63,228 nucleotides of DNA. It comes from Caballeronia sordidicola (GTDB lineage Bacteria > Pseudomonadota > Gammaproteobacteria > Burkholderiales > Burkholderiaceae). The translations under genes were made by a program, and so were the position numbers. Below are positions 54,196 through 63,135 of this stretch, one piece after another. Below the pieces are notes generated by a model. The model made no database searches, was not told where the DNA came from, and worked only from the letters and a program-made list of their open reading frames with translations. The number at the start of each line of letters is the position of its first letter. Within the stretch, counting starts at the first letter, position 1. The stretch spans positions 1-63,228 of the forward strand of contig NZ_FCOC02000030.1 of assembly GCF_001544455.2 (NCBI RefSeq). The letters are read 5' to 3'.

Positions 54196-55326
54196 TTACC
54201 AGCCGTAGAACCGCTCCCACACCTCAATCCGGCCTTCGCCCGAGCGCGCGTGATACACGGGGTATTGTGCGCCGGTCGCGCAGGCGTGGTTCGGCAGGAT
54301 CAGGAGCCGCGTGCCCACGGGCAGGCGCGCGGCGATATCCGTGTCCGGCTGACCCGTACTCGCGAGAATGCCATGTTCCTGGTTCGCGCCAGCAAGCGCG
54401 TAGCCTTCGAGCGGCGCGCCATCCAGCGTGCATGGTTGCCCGTAACCATAGTCGTGCGTTTGCTTCGCCGTGCCACGATCGCGGCTCATCGCCATCCAGC
54501 CGGCATCGAGAATGGCCCACCCTTTGTCGGCTTGATGCCCGATGACCGTGGTCAGCACGCTCAGCGCCAGATCGGCGGTATCGCACACGCCAACGTTGCG
54601 CATCACGAGATCGAAGAACACATAGACGCCTGCCCGCACCTCCGTCACGCCCTCCAGATGCCGCGCGGCGAGGGCCGTTGGCGTGGAGCCGACACTGACG
54701 ACATCGCACGGCAGGCCCGCGTGGCGCAACCGCTCGGCCGCGTGCACGCAACCGGCGCGCTCCTGTTCGGCGAGCGCGGCGAGCGCATCCGGCGTGTTCA
54801 GTTCGTAGCTCGAACCTGCGTGCGTGAGTACGCCGCCAAGACGCGCGCCGCCCTGGTTCAGCGCGCGGCCGATGTCTATCAAACGCGCTTCGCCGGGCTT
54901 CACGCCTGAGCGGTGACCGTCGGTATCGATCTCGATCCATACCTCGAAAGTCTCGCCATGCAAGCGGCCAAACTCCGCGATGGCGTTCGCCGATTCGAGG
55001 TTATCGGCGATGAGTTTCAGATCGCAGCCGGCTCGCTTCAACGCCAGCGCGCGCGGTAATTTCGATGCAACCATGCCCACTGCATACAGGATGTCGCTGA
55101 AGCCGGCCGTAAAGAACTGCTCGGCTTCCTTCAGCGTGGATACCGTGATGCCGCGCGCGCCCGCATCGCGTTGCGCACGCGCCACCTGTACGCACTTCGA
55201 CGTCTTCACATGCGGTCTGAACGCCACGCCGAGCCCGTCCATATGCGTCTGCATGCGCTCGATATTGCGCATCATGCGCGGCCGGTCGATCAACGCGGCG
55301 GGTGTTTCGATCTGGTCGAGCGTCAT
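54196..55326 (-). CDS. PLP-dependent D-threonine aldolase / D-serine dehydratase (DSD1) family enzyme
   Basis: The 376-residue protein has an alanine-racemase-like N-terminal barrel with the PLP-lysine motif RPHVKTSK (K41 the likely Schiff-base Lys) and a C-terminal beta domain with the metal-binding PNHAC pattern of this family. Members include D-threonine aldolase, D-serine dehydratase and D-threo-3-hydroxyaspartate dehydratase; all are near this length and sequence does not separate them. Its start overlaps the stop of the HAD-like gene by 4 bases, so the two are translationally coupled. A divergent LysR regulator flanks the pair. Confidence 0.85.
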   Translation of the reverse strand: MTLDQIETPAALIDRPRMMRNIERMQTHMDGLGVAFRPHVKTSKCVQVARAQRDAGARGITVSTLKEAEQFFTAGFSDILYAVGMVASKLPRALALKRAGCDLKLIADNLESANAIAEFGRLHGETFEVWIEIDTDGHRSGVKPGEARLIDIGRALNQGGARLGGVLTHAGSSYELNTPDALAALAEQERAGCVHAAERLRHAGLPCDVVSVGSTPTALAARHLEGVTEVRAGVYVFFDLVMRNVGVCDTADLALSVLTTVIGHQADKGWAILDAGWMAMSRDRGTAKQTHDYGYGQPCTLDGAPLEGYALAGANQEHGILASTGQPDTDIAARLPVGTRLLILPNHACATGAQYPVYHARSGEGRIEVWERFYGW

Positions 55327-56003
55327 TGTGCGGAGTCTTCCTTCGATAAACCGAAATCGCGCAGCCAGGGCAGCAACGCGTCGAACGTCGGCGCTTCGAC
55401 TTCGGGCGCCTGCGCTCCCTCCACGAGCGGGAGATGCACGCGGTTGTGCCAGTAAGTCCGCAAGCCAAGCCTGGCGGTGCCGAACATGTCATAGCTCGAA
55501 CCGGCGACGAACGCAGCGTCGTGAGCGCTCACTTCAAGGCGATCCAGCGCCCGCTGGTAAGGCCGCGGATCGGGTTTATAGAAGCCCGCGCTTTCCGCTG
55601 TCACGATCACATCCCAATCGATATCGAACAGTTCCGCAGCCTGCTTGCCGAGCCGCTCAGAACAGTTCGTGACGATCGCGAGCTTGCAGTGCGGCACGAG
55701 TCTGCGCAGCGTATCGCGGGCGCCGCTCCATGGCGCAAGTTGCAGCCATTGGGCGTCGAGCGTGCGCGCGGCCGACTCATTCAGGCCGACCTGCAACGCG
55801 GCCTGACGCACGAGTTCTTCGTAAGGCACATACGCGCCGGAGTGATAGGTCAGCCGCAGATATTCCGCGCGCCACGCGCGGCCAGCGGCTTCGCTGCCGG
55901 CCACGCGGTTCCACAAGGTCCATGAATCCAGCAGGGCGGTCAGCAGGTCGAACAGCACCGCTTTAGGATAGGTCGAGGCAGATTGATTTGGCATGATGGG
56001 CAC
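55323..56003 (-). CDS. HAD-superfamily hydrolase (haloacid-dehalogenase-like)
   Basis: The 226-residue protein has motif I VLFDLLTALLDSW, where the nucleophile Asp is followed at +2 by Leu instead of the acid found in HAD phosphatases; motif II is IVTNCSE and motif III includes the Lys of GFYKPDPRPYQ and AGSSYDMFG. A non-acidic +2 residue is typical of L-2-haloacid dehalogenases. The start is GTG at 56003 or ATG at 55994. It is coupled to the PLP enzyme, so its substrate may be a metabolite of that step. Confidence 0.82.
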   Translation of the reverse strand: MPIMPNQSASTYPKAVLFDLLTALLDSWTLWNRVAGSEAAGRAWRAEYLRLTYHSGAYVPYEELVRQAALQVGLNESAARTLDAQWLQLAPWSGARDTLRRLVPHCKLAIVTNCSERLGKQAAELFDIDWDVIVTAESAGFYKPDPRPYQRALDRLEVSAHDAAFVAGSSYDMFGTARLGLRTYWHNRVHLPLVEGAQAPEVEAPTFDALLPWLRDFGLSKEDSAQ

Positions 56004-56006
56004 AAC

Positions 56007-56018
56007 TTTATCGATAAA
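56007..56018. promoter_or_regulatory. 12-bp palindrome in the HAD-LysR divergent region
   Basis: TTTATCGATAAA is a perfect palindrome just upstream of the HAD-like gene. Nearby, TTAAGG (56022-56027) and CCTTAA (56053-56058) form a wider inverted pair. The AT-rich spacer between divergent genes is where a LysR-type regulator would bind, though a T-N11-A box is not clear. Confidence 0.5.
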
Positions 56019-56071
56019 ACATTAAGGTATGGTTAAATCGGATCACATCTATCCTTAAACTGAATTGAACG

Positions 56072-56983
56072 ATGGAACTCGCCGATCTAAGGCTCGTCAC
56101 CACGCTTGCGCACTCGGAATCGCTTAGCGCGGCGGCGCGTGTGCTCAACGTGACCACATCGGCGCTTTCAATGCGGCTCAAGAAGCTGGAGGAAACGCTG
56201 GGCGTAACGCTCGCCACGCGCGATGCCCGGAACATGTCGCTGACTGCCGACGGCGCGAGGCTCGCACGCGAAGCCCAGGGCTTGCTCGCGGCAATCGAAG
56301 CGCTTCCCGATACCTTCCGCGACCAGACCGCGCGCCTCGCGGGTCACATCCGCATTGCGGCGCCGTTCGGCTTCGGCCGTGTGCACGTTGCACCCTTGCT
56401 CGCGCGTTTTGCGCGCGAGAACCCGGAGATTCGGCTGCAACTCGATCTGCTCGAAACACCCTGGCCGCATAGCCACGATGCCGACGTCGTCATCCAGATC
56501 GGCACGGTGCGCGACACGTCGTGGACCGCGCGGACATTGCTTGCGAACGAGCGATGGTTATGCGCAAGCCCGGCTTATGTCGCGGCGCGCGGATATCCAC
56601 GCGAACCGCGCGCGATCCTCGATCACCATTGCATCTGCATTCGCGAGAACGATGAAGACGTGACGCTCTGGCGCATACGCCGAAGGCGCTCGCGAGCCGG
56701 CGCGCGGAATTCGACGCCGCTTGCGCTGCGTGTCAGCGCGGCGTTCAGCACCAACGACGGTAGCGTTGCGCGCCGTTGGGCCGAAGATGGCCTGGGCCTC
56801 GTGCTGCGTTCGCAATGGGACGTGGCGGATGCGGTTGCATCGGGCAAGCTCGTCCGGCTGCTTGGCGAATGGGACTTTGGTAGCGCGCCAGTCATCGCGC
56901 TGATGCCAACGCGCCGGGGCAGGCCTCAGCGCGTGCAGGCGTTGCTGGACTATCTTGCGGCGAACCTCGGCGTCAGCCACTGA
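56072..56983 (+). CDS. LysR-family transcriptional regulator
   Basis: The 303-residue protein has the N-terminal winged helix-turn-helix (LVTTLAHSESLSAAARVLNVTTSALSMRLKKLEETLGVTL) and a C-terminal effector-binding domain. It is divergent from the HAD/PLP-enzyme pair and so is likely to control it. The D-amino acid or hydroxy-amino acid handled by that pair would be a natural effector, by inference. Confidence 0.93.
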   Translation: MELADLRLVTTLAHSESLSAAARVLNVTTSALSMRLKKLEETLGVTLATRDARNMSLTADGARLAREAQGLLAAIEALPDTFRDQTARLAGHIRIAAPFGFGRVHVAPLLARFARENPEIRLQLDLLETPWPHSHDADVVIQIGTVRDTSWTARTLLANERWLCASPAYVAARGYPREPRAILDHHCICIRENDEDVTLWRIRRRRSRAGARNSTPLALRVSAAFSTNDGSVARRWAEDGLGLVLRSQWDVADAVASGKLVRLLGEWDFGSAPVIALMPTRRGRPQRVQALLDYLAANLGVSH

Positions 56984-57064
56984 CAAGACCGCCGCTATAA
57001 TCCAGCGGATCAGATTCCATCCACGCGTGCCGGTTCGTTCGTCGCGCTTCAACGGAGTGGCCGC

Positions 57065-58294
57065 ATGAAGTATTCGAATCTCGTCGGGCGTCTGCAAGGC
57101 AAGCGCACTGCCGCATGGGAAATTCATCACGCGGCGCAGCAAGCCTTCAATAAAGGCAAAGACGTCATCATTCTGAGTGTTGGCGATCCGGATTTCGCGA
57201 CACCCGAAGTGATCGTCGATCGTGCTATTGATGCGCTGCGCGAAGGCGACACGCACTACGCGGAAGTGGTTGGACGCGCGCCGCTTCGTGCTGCGATTGC
57301 GCGGGATCACGTGCGCCAGACCGGCAATCAAGACATCGATGAGAACAACGTGATCGTCGTGGCGGGCGCGCAGAACGGACTCTTCGCTACGTCCATGTGC
57401 CTGTGCGAAGCGGGCGACGAGATCATCGTGCCTGAACCGATGTACTTGACTTACGAAGCCAGCGTGCGCGTCACCGGCGCAACACTTGTGCCCGTGGCCG
57501 TAAATCCGGCGAAGGCATTTCATCTCGATTGCGATGCGCTCGAAGCCGCCATCACGCCGCGTACACGCGCTATTTTCTTCGCGACGCCGTGCAACCCGAC
57601 CGGCGTTGTCATGCCGCGCGAGGATCTTGAGCGCATTGCATCGCTGGCGAAAAAACACGATCTGTGGATTGTCTCCGACGAAGTCTATGCCGACCTGACG
57701 TTTGATCGCGAGCACGTCAGCATTGCTTCGCTCGAAGGCATGGCCGAGCGCACGGTGACAATCGGCAGCTTGTCGAAATCGCATGCAATGCCAGGGTGGC
57801 GCGTGGGTTGGGTGGTGGGTCCGAAGGCGCTTGTCGAACATCTTGGACGGCTCGCGTTGTGCATGTTGTACGGCTTGCCGGGTTTCATTCAGCAAGCAGC
57901 AATGACCGCGCTCGAGAACCGTCCGCGGATTGTTGCGGACATGCGCGAGATATACCGGCGGCGCCGGGACATTGTGTTCGATCGTCTGCGCAATGTGCCC
58001 GGCTTGCATTGCCTTTTGCCCGAGGCAGGCATGTTCATGATGGTCGACGTGAGAGGCACGGGCCTGAGCGCTTACGATTTCAGCTGGCAGCTATTTCGCG
58101 CTCAGGGTGTGTCGTTGCTCGATGCCAGCGCGTTCGGAGAAACTGCAACGGGTTTCGTGCGGCTCGGTTTTGTCCTCGACGAAGCACGTCTTGCCGAGGC
58201 ATGCGAGCGCATCGCGGCGTTTGTAGCAAGCCTCGAACTTAGTCTGGTTGTTCCGAAACGCCGTCCGCGTCCAGCGTTCAAGCCACGACCGTGA
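57065..58294 (+). CDS. class I/II PLP-dependent aminotransferase
   Basis: The 409-residue fold type I aminotransferase has NPTG (CNPTG, 176-180), DEVY (205-208) and the PLP Lys 238 in GSLSKSHAMPGWRVGW. The N-terminal DPDFATPEVI and YAEVVGRAPLR match the AspC/aromatic aminotransferase superfamily. Its amino donor is not evident. It converges on the NDH-2-like gene with a 17-base overlap at the stops. Confidence 0.88.
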   Translation: MKYSNLVGRLQGKRTAAWEIHHAAQQAFNKGKDVIILSVGDPDFATPEVIVDRAIDALREGDTHYAEVVGRAPLRAAIARDHVRQTGNQDIDENNVIVVAGAQNGLFATSMCLCEAGDEIIVPEPMYLTYEASVRVTGATLVPVAVNPAKAFHLDCDALEAAITPRTRAIFFATPCNPTGVVMPREDLERIASLAKKHDLWIVSDEVYADLTFDREHVSIASLEGMAERTVTIGSLSKSHAMPGWRVGWVVGPKALVEHLGRLALCMLYGLPGFIQQAAMTALENRPRIVADMREIYRRRRDIVFDRLRNVPGLHCLLPEAGMFMMVDVRGTGLSAYDFSWQLFRAQGVSLLDASAFGETATGFVRLGFVLDEARLAEACERIAAFVASLELSLVVPKRRPRPAFKPRP

Positions 58295-59513
58295 CCATGG
58301 GATCGGCTGCATCGAACGCTGCTTTTCGATCGGCTTCCGGCGGATAAATCCACTCGGTGCAGATCTGGCGCTTGAGCGCTTTCGCTTCGTTGCCGACGAG
58401 CTTGATCTGCCTGTCCCATCCCTCCGTAAAAACGGCGCCCCAGGGCCCGAGTTCGAGGCAGGTCACATACACCGGTTGTCGATAAGGCAAAAGCTCGCCG
58501 CCAATCAGATCAGCCGCCACATTGTGGCCTGCGAAGCGGCCCATGTTCATTGCGTGCTGGCATGACATGAGCGCGTGGTTGCCGGCGTCGTCGGTTGCCG
58601 CGAAGGCGACGTCGCCTGCAGCGAAAATATCGTCCTCGCCGGTCACGCGCAAGCTTGCGTCCACGTGCAGGCGTCCAAGCCGGTCGCGTTCGGCATTGAA
58701 CTGTTTTGTAAGCGCATTGGCGCGCATGCCGGCGGTCCAGATGACCGTCTCCGCGTTGATGCGTTCGCCGTTCGAGGTAACGATGCCGTCTGTATCGATA
58801 CTCTTTACCGCAACGTTCAAGCGCACTTCAATGTCGAGCTCGGACAGCGCCTGTTCGATAACCGGCCGCGGTCCCACGCCAAGATCCGGGCCTATGGCGT
58901 CGGCCTGCTCGATCACGATCACCTTGACCGCGGTGTGCTCGCCCAGAATCGAGCGCAGGCGTGCAGGCAGTTCGGCTGCGATCTCGATGCCGGTAAACCC
59001 GCCGCCCGCCACGACCACGGTATTGCGCGCGGGTGTGTCGGGTTGACTTGCGAGAGCGTCAAGATGTGCTTCGAGACGCGCGGCGTCGCTGATCTGATCG
59101 ATGCTGAATGCAGCCGAATCGAGGCCCGGAACCGGCGGCCGAAATAGCGCGCTGCCGCTGGCCAGTACGAGCTTGTCATATCGCACCGTAAAGGCCTTGC
59201 CGTCCGTGCCGACGGCTTCCACTTCGTGATCCTTGGCGCGAATATCGCGCACGCTGCCTTCAATAAAGCGAATTCCTGTTGCATGAAAAAGCGGCAACAA
59301 AGGCGCTTTCAAGCTAAGCGGATTTTCCTCGTGAAGGCGCGGTCGCATATGCAGCGACGGCTCGGGCGCGATCAGGGCCACTTCGATTTGCTCGCCGTGT
59401 GTGCGAGCAGCGTCGAGCAAACGCGCTGCGCCGAGTGCGCTCCACATGCCGGCGAAACCGGCGCCTACAACCAGGATTCTCTTGCGGTTATCAGTCATTT
59501 CCAAAAATTCCAT
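58278..59513 (-). CDS. NDH-2-like FAD/NAD(P)-dependent oxidoreductase
   Basis: The 411-residue flavoprotein has an FAD-binding GAGFAGMWSAL near the N-terminus, a second dinucleotide motif VVVAGGGFTGIEIAAEL near the middle, and the C-terminal FAD contact DIFAAGDVAFAATDDAGNHALMSCQHA. This fits type II NADH dehydrogenases and related quinone reductases. An ATG 15 bases inside (59498) is also possible. It is divergent from an Rrf2-type regulator across a 241-base gap with an inverted repeat, suggesting control by redox or nitrosative stress. Confidence 0.87.
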   Translation of the reverse strand: MEFLEMTDNRKRILVVGAGFAGMWSALGAARLLDAARTHGEQIEVALIAPEPSLHMRPRLHEENPLSLKAPLLPLFHATGIRFIEGSVRDIRAKDHEVEAVGTDGKAFTVRYDKLVLASGSALFRPPVPGLDSAAFSIDQISDAARLEAHLDALASQPDTPARNTVVVAGGGFTGIEIAAELPARLRSILGEHTAVKVIVIEQADAIGPDLGVGPRPVIEQALSELDIEVRLNVAVKSIDTDGIVTSNGERINAETVIWTAGMRANALTKQFNAERDRLGRLHVDASLRVTGEDDIFAAGDVAFAATDDAGNHALMSCQHAMNMGRFAGHNVAADLIGGELLPYRQPVYVTCLELGPWGAVFTEGWDRQIKLVGNEAKALKRQICTEWIYPPEADRKAAFDAADPMVTVVA

Positions 59514-59648
59514 TTGTTGATCGTGTTTTCGCTGTCGGTTCTTGATGCGATAACTACGACTTTACGAGGCGGAGATAAATTGTGCAAGCGCTATGGCGTC
59601 GCTCATGCATTCAGACTTTGCTTGTTACTATATGGAGAAAAGACCTGC

Positions 59649-59673
59649 AAAATGTGGCAAAAAAATACATTTT
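59649..59673. promoter_or_regulatory. 25-bp inverted repeat, candidate Rrf2/NsrR-type operator
   Basis: AAAATGT (59649-59655) and ACATTTT (59667-59673) are perfect 7-bp arms with 11 bases between. AT-rich inverted repeats of this kind are bound by NsrR/Rrf2 regulators. It lies between the NDH-2-like gene and the rrf2 gene, suiting control of both. Confidence 0.65.
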
Positions 59674-59754
59674 CAGATCAAAAAAATCGTCATTGCCTGA
59701 CGCCACGTCAACGAATAGAATGTCGTAACTAGGATTTAATGTGTCGGAGATAGG

Positions 59755-60264
59755 ATGAGCCACATCAGTTCAGGCGTCGAATACGCGCTGCATTGCCTGT
59801 TGTACCTGACTGATGCGCCCGCCGGCGTGAGCGAGGCAAGCGTGCGGGATCTCGCGGAACTGCAGGGGTTATCGGTGGATTACGTTGCCAAGCTGTTCAC
59901 CAAGCTTCATAAGGCTGGCTTGACCGTGGCTACCGAGGGCGCGCGCGGGGGATTCACGCTCGCCCGGGCCGCCGAGCGCATTACGGTTCTGGACGTGGTG
60001 CAGGCAGTGGATGGGCCGAAGGCGCTATTCGATTGCCGCGAGATTCGCGCGCGCTGCGCAATTTTCGGCGATACCGCGCCCAAGTGGGCGACAAGCGGCA
60101 TGTGTTCCATTCATGCCGTCATGCTCGAGGCTGAAAAGCGCATGCACGAAGTGCTGGAAGCACAGACGCTGGCGGATCTGGCGGCGCGCACGGTGGCGAA
60201 AGCGCCGCGCACGTATCACGCGGAGATCGTCAACTGGATCGACAATCGCGCGGCCAATCGCTAA
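59755..60264 (+). CDS. Rrf2-family transcriptional regulator
   Basis: The 169-residue regulator has the Rrf2 winged helix (EYALHCLLYLTDAP... LAELQGLSVDYVAKLFTKLHKAGLTVATEGARGGFTLAR). Three cysteines, C94, C101 and C117, sit where IscR and NsrR bind an Fe-S cluster, with wider spacing than IscR. A redox, NO or iron-sulfur signal is therefore likely. It is divergent from the flavoprotein gene and separated from it by a candidate operator. Confidence 0.9.
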   Translation: MSHISSGVEYALHCLLYLTDAPAGVSEASVRDLAELQGLSVDYVAKLFTKLHKAGLTVATEGARGGFTLARAAERITVLDVVQAVDGPKALFDCREIRARCAIFGDTAPKWATSGMCSIHAVMLEAEKRMHEVLEAQTLADLAARTVAKAPRTYHAEIVNWIDNRAANR

Positions 60265-60300
60265 GCGAACGGATCATCTCGCGCTTCAAAGGCGCAGACG

Positions 60301-61239
60301 TTAATCGGAGAATCCGTTTTCAAACGTCTTGCGCAAATACGATACAAACGCGGTCACGGCGCGCGGCACGTGTGATGCATAGGGGCGAACCACGTAAAGC
60401 TGCTCGGCGAATACGCCCGTGGGCTGCCAGTCCGGCAACAGCCGCACGAGTTGCCCGGCACGCAATGCGGCCTGAGCGCTGAAATCGGGGACCAATGCAA
60501 TGCCGAGATCATCGAGAGCGGCATCGCGCAAGGTCTCGCTATTGTTCGCCGAGAATGGCCCGTTGATCGGCACGGTGACACGTCCCGCCGCCTTGCGCCC
60601 GGTCGTGCGTTCGAATGTCCATGCTGGCGCGTCCTGCGCGCGCGGGTAGAACAGGCAGTCGTGCGACGCCAGCTCGTGCGGCGTGGAAGGTGTGCCGCGA
60701 CGCTTCAAATAAGCGCGTGTCGCCACGATCACGGACCGCGTCTTGCATAGTGTCCACGCAACATGTGTTTCGGGTGCGACGGCGCTATGGCGGATGGCGA
60801 GATCGAAACCCTCGCTCGCAAGCGAACTGATCCGGTCCGATACCTCCAGTTGCACCCGCACCTCCGGGTTTGCCCTTAGGAAAGCCGATAAATGCGGCAC
60901 GAGTTGCTGCCGCGCGAAGGCAACCGGCGCGGTGACGCGCAATTCACCGCGCGCAATTCCCGCCGAATCGCGAACGCCCGCAAAGCTCTGCGCAATATCC
61001 TCATATTGCCCGCGCGTCTGGTCGACCAGCCTTTGTCCCGCCTCCGTCAACCGCACGCTGCGCGTGGTGCGCTGCACCAGCGACACACCGGCGGCGCGTT
61101 CCAGTTCAACTATCCTTTGACTCATGGCGGCCTTGCTCACGCCAAGCCGCGTGGCGGCGCGCGTATAGCTGCCTTGCTGCGCGAGGATCGTCAGCCAGTA
61201 AAGGTGTGTCCATAGAGACTCGACTCGTTGCGTTTCCAT
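60301..61239 (-). CDS. LysR-family transcriptional regulator divergent from mmsA
   Basis: The 312-residue protein has an N-terminal LysR helix-turn-helix (LTILAQQGSYTRAATRLGVSKAAMSQRIVELERAAGVSL) and an effector domain with GRVTVPINGPFSANNSETLRDAAL typical of the subgroup. The start at 61239 (METQRVESL) is preferred; two starts upstream, at 61257 and 61266, are in frame. It is divergent from mmsA with a 108-base gap, the usual place for a LysR regulator and its target. Confidence 0.9.
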   Translation of the reverse strand: METQRVESLWTHLYWLTILAQQGSYTRAATRLGVSKAAMSQRIVELERAAGVSLVQRTTRSVRLTEAGQRLVDQTRGQYEDIAQSFAGVRDSAGIARGELRVTAPVAFARQQLVPHLSAFLRANPEVRVQLEVSDRISSLASEGFDLAIRHSAVAPETHVAWTLCKTRSVIVATRAYLKRRGTPSTPHELASHDCLFYPRAQDAPAWTFERTTGRKAAGRVTVPINGPFSANNSETLRDAALDDLGIALVPDFSAQAALRAGQLVRLLPDWQPTGVFAEQLYVVRPYASHVPRAVTAFVSYLRKTFENGFSD

Positions 61240-61347
61240 ATACCCATTGTTCACCATAGAAAACAATCATTTCAATCATAACGTCTTTGCAGGCATGCTC
61301 CGGGTTCTTACACTCAACAGACTTTCTACTCAATCAGGTGCCTCATC

Positions 61348-62859
61348 ATGCAAAGCTTCAGCGATCGCGCGGACGTCGGCCATTTCATTCAGGGCCGCCG
61401 TGTACCCGGAACGGGCGCGCGTACCCAGCCGATTTTCAACCCCGCGACGGGCGCGGAAGCACGCACGCTGCATCTGGGCGACGTAGCAGACGTCGATGCA
61501 GCCGTTGCAGCCGCAAAGAAAGCGTTCGCCGGATGGAGTGAAACGCCGCCTATCCGCCGTGCGCGCGTGATGCTGCGTTTCCTTGAACTGATGAACAAGC
61601 ATCGCGATGAACTCGCCGCAATCATTACCGCCGAACACGGCAAGGTGTTCAGCGACGCGCAAGGCGAGGTGTCGCGCGGTATCGATGTGATTGAATTTGC
61701 GTGCGGCATTCCTCAGCTTCTGAAGGGCGATTTCACGGAGCAGGTCTCCACCGGTATCGATAACTGGACGACGCGTCAGGCGCTTGGCGTGGTCGCCGGC
61801 ATCACGCCGTTCAACTTTCCGTGCATGGTGCCATGCTGGATGTTCCCGGTCGCGATTGCAGCGGGCAATTGCTTCGTGCTGAAGCCGAGCGAACGCGATC
61901 CGTCGGCATCGCTTTTCATGGCGGGTTTGTTGCAGGAAGCGGGCTTGCCCGATGGCGTATTCAGCGTGGTGCAGGGCGACAAGGTCGTGGTCGACGCGCT
62001 GCTTGTGCATCCCGATGTGAAGGCCATCAGCTTCGTGGGTTCTACGCCGATTGCGAACTATATCTATCAGACCGGCGCGCAGCACGGCAAGCGCGTGCAG
62101 GCGCTTGGCGGCGCGAAGAATCACATGGTCGTGATGCCGGATGCCGATCTGGATCAGGCGATCGATGCATTGGTCGGCGCGGGTTATGGCTCGGCGGGTG
62201 AGCGTTGCATGGCGATTTCTGTCGCGGTGCTGGTGGGCGATGTCGCCGACAAACTGATTCCGCGGCTTGCAGAACGCGCCCGGTCGCTGATCGTGAAGAA
62301 TGGCATGGAAGCCGATGCCGAGATGGGGCCAATCGTCACGCGCCAGGCGCTGGAACGCATTGAAGGGTATATCGCACTGGGTGTGGAAGAGGGTGCAACG
62401 CTTGTTGTCGATGGGCGTGGGTTGAAAGTGCCCGGGCATGAGGAAGGGTTCTTTACCGGCGGTACGCTATTCGATAACGTGACGCCCGATATGCGTATCT
62501 ATAAGGAAGAGATTTTCGGGCCGGTGCTGGCTTGCGTTCGGGTGAAGGACTTTACCGAAGCGGTTGACCTGATCAATGCGCATGAGTTTGGGAATGGCGT
62601 CGCATGCTATACGCGCGATGGGCACGTTGCGCGTGAGTTCGGACGCAGGATCGAAGTCGGGATGGTCGGGATTAATGTGCCTATTCCTGTGCCTATGGCA
62701 TGGCACGGGTTCGGTGGATGGAAACGCAGCCTTTTTGGCGATATGCACGCCTATGGCGAGGAAGGGGTGCGGTTTTATACACGGCAGAAGTCGATCATGC
62801 AGCGGTGGCCGGAATCTACCGAGAAAGGGGCGGAGTTTGCCATGCCGGTTAGTAAGTAG
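61348..62859 (+). CDS. mmsA: CoA-acylating methylmalonate-semialdehyde dehydrogenase
   Basis: The 503-residue aldehyde dehydrogenase has GITPFNFPCMVPCWMFPVAIAAGNCFVLKPSERDPS, the hallmark of MmsA, and the catalytic Cys 287 in GSAGERCM. It oxidises methylmalonate semialdehyde and malonate semialdehyde to propionyl-CoA and acetyl-CoA in valine, inositol or beta-alanine breakdown. The LysR gene on the other side is the likely regulator. The usual partners mmsB or a beta-alanine aminotransferase are not adjacent here. Confidence 0.93.
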   Translation: MQSFSDRADVGHFIQGRRVPGTGARTQPIFNPATGAEARTLHLGDVADVDAAVAAAKKAFAGWSETPPIRRARVMLRFLELMNKHRDELAAIITAEHGKVFSDAQGEVSRGIDVIEFACGIPQLLKGDFTEQVSTGIDNWTTRQALGVVAGITPFNFPCMVPCWMFPVAIAAGNCFVLKPSERDPSASLFMAGLLQEAGLPDGVFSVVQGDKVVVDALLVHPDVKAISFVGSTPIANYIYQTGAQHGKRVQALGGAKNHMVVMPDADLDQAIDALVGAGYGSAGERCMAISVAVLVGDVADKLIPRLAERARSLIVKNGMEADAEMGPIVTRQALERIEGYIALGVEEGATLVVDGRGLKVPGHEEGFFTGGTLFDNVTPDMRIYKEEIFGPVLACVRVKDFTEAVDLINAHEFGNGVACYTRDGHVAREFGRRIEVGMVGINVPIPVPMAWHGFGGWKRSLFGDMHAYGEEGVRFYTRQKSIMQRWPESTEKGAEFAMPVSK

Positions 62860-62984
62860 GGAGGAGGTCGTTTTTAGCCCCTTGGGCAGGGGTCGCGCAG
62901 GGTTGCTGCTTTTTGCGCCTGCGCGCGACTCTTGTTCGGTGGTCCTTTTTAGCACTGTTAGCCACTGTCCGTGGCGGGACTTCA

Positions 62985-63011
62985 TTTCTTTTTCCAACGG
63001 CGAAAAAGAAA
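62985..63011. repeat. REP-like inverted repeat in the tail after mmsA
   Basis: TTTCTTTTTC (62985-62994) and GAAAAAGAAA (63002-63011) are perfect 10-bp arms with a 7-base loop, in a gene-free spacer. Such palindromes with a TTTCTTT/AAAGAAA core recur between genes of this bacterial group, so it is likely a member of a repeated extragenic family. The spacer 62860-63135 holds no gene that I can support. Confidence 0.6.
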
Positions 63012-63135
63012 CGATCGCTCGCGACCCCTCACCCAGCGGGTTTTTCCAGAAAATTCATCCTGCCTACCCCCTTGCTTACCCCACAAGCTAACGACGGTGT
63101 TTCCGACCAACATTCGTTGCTCGAAACCCTAGGTC

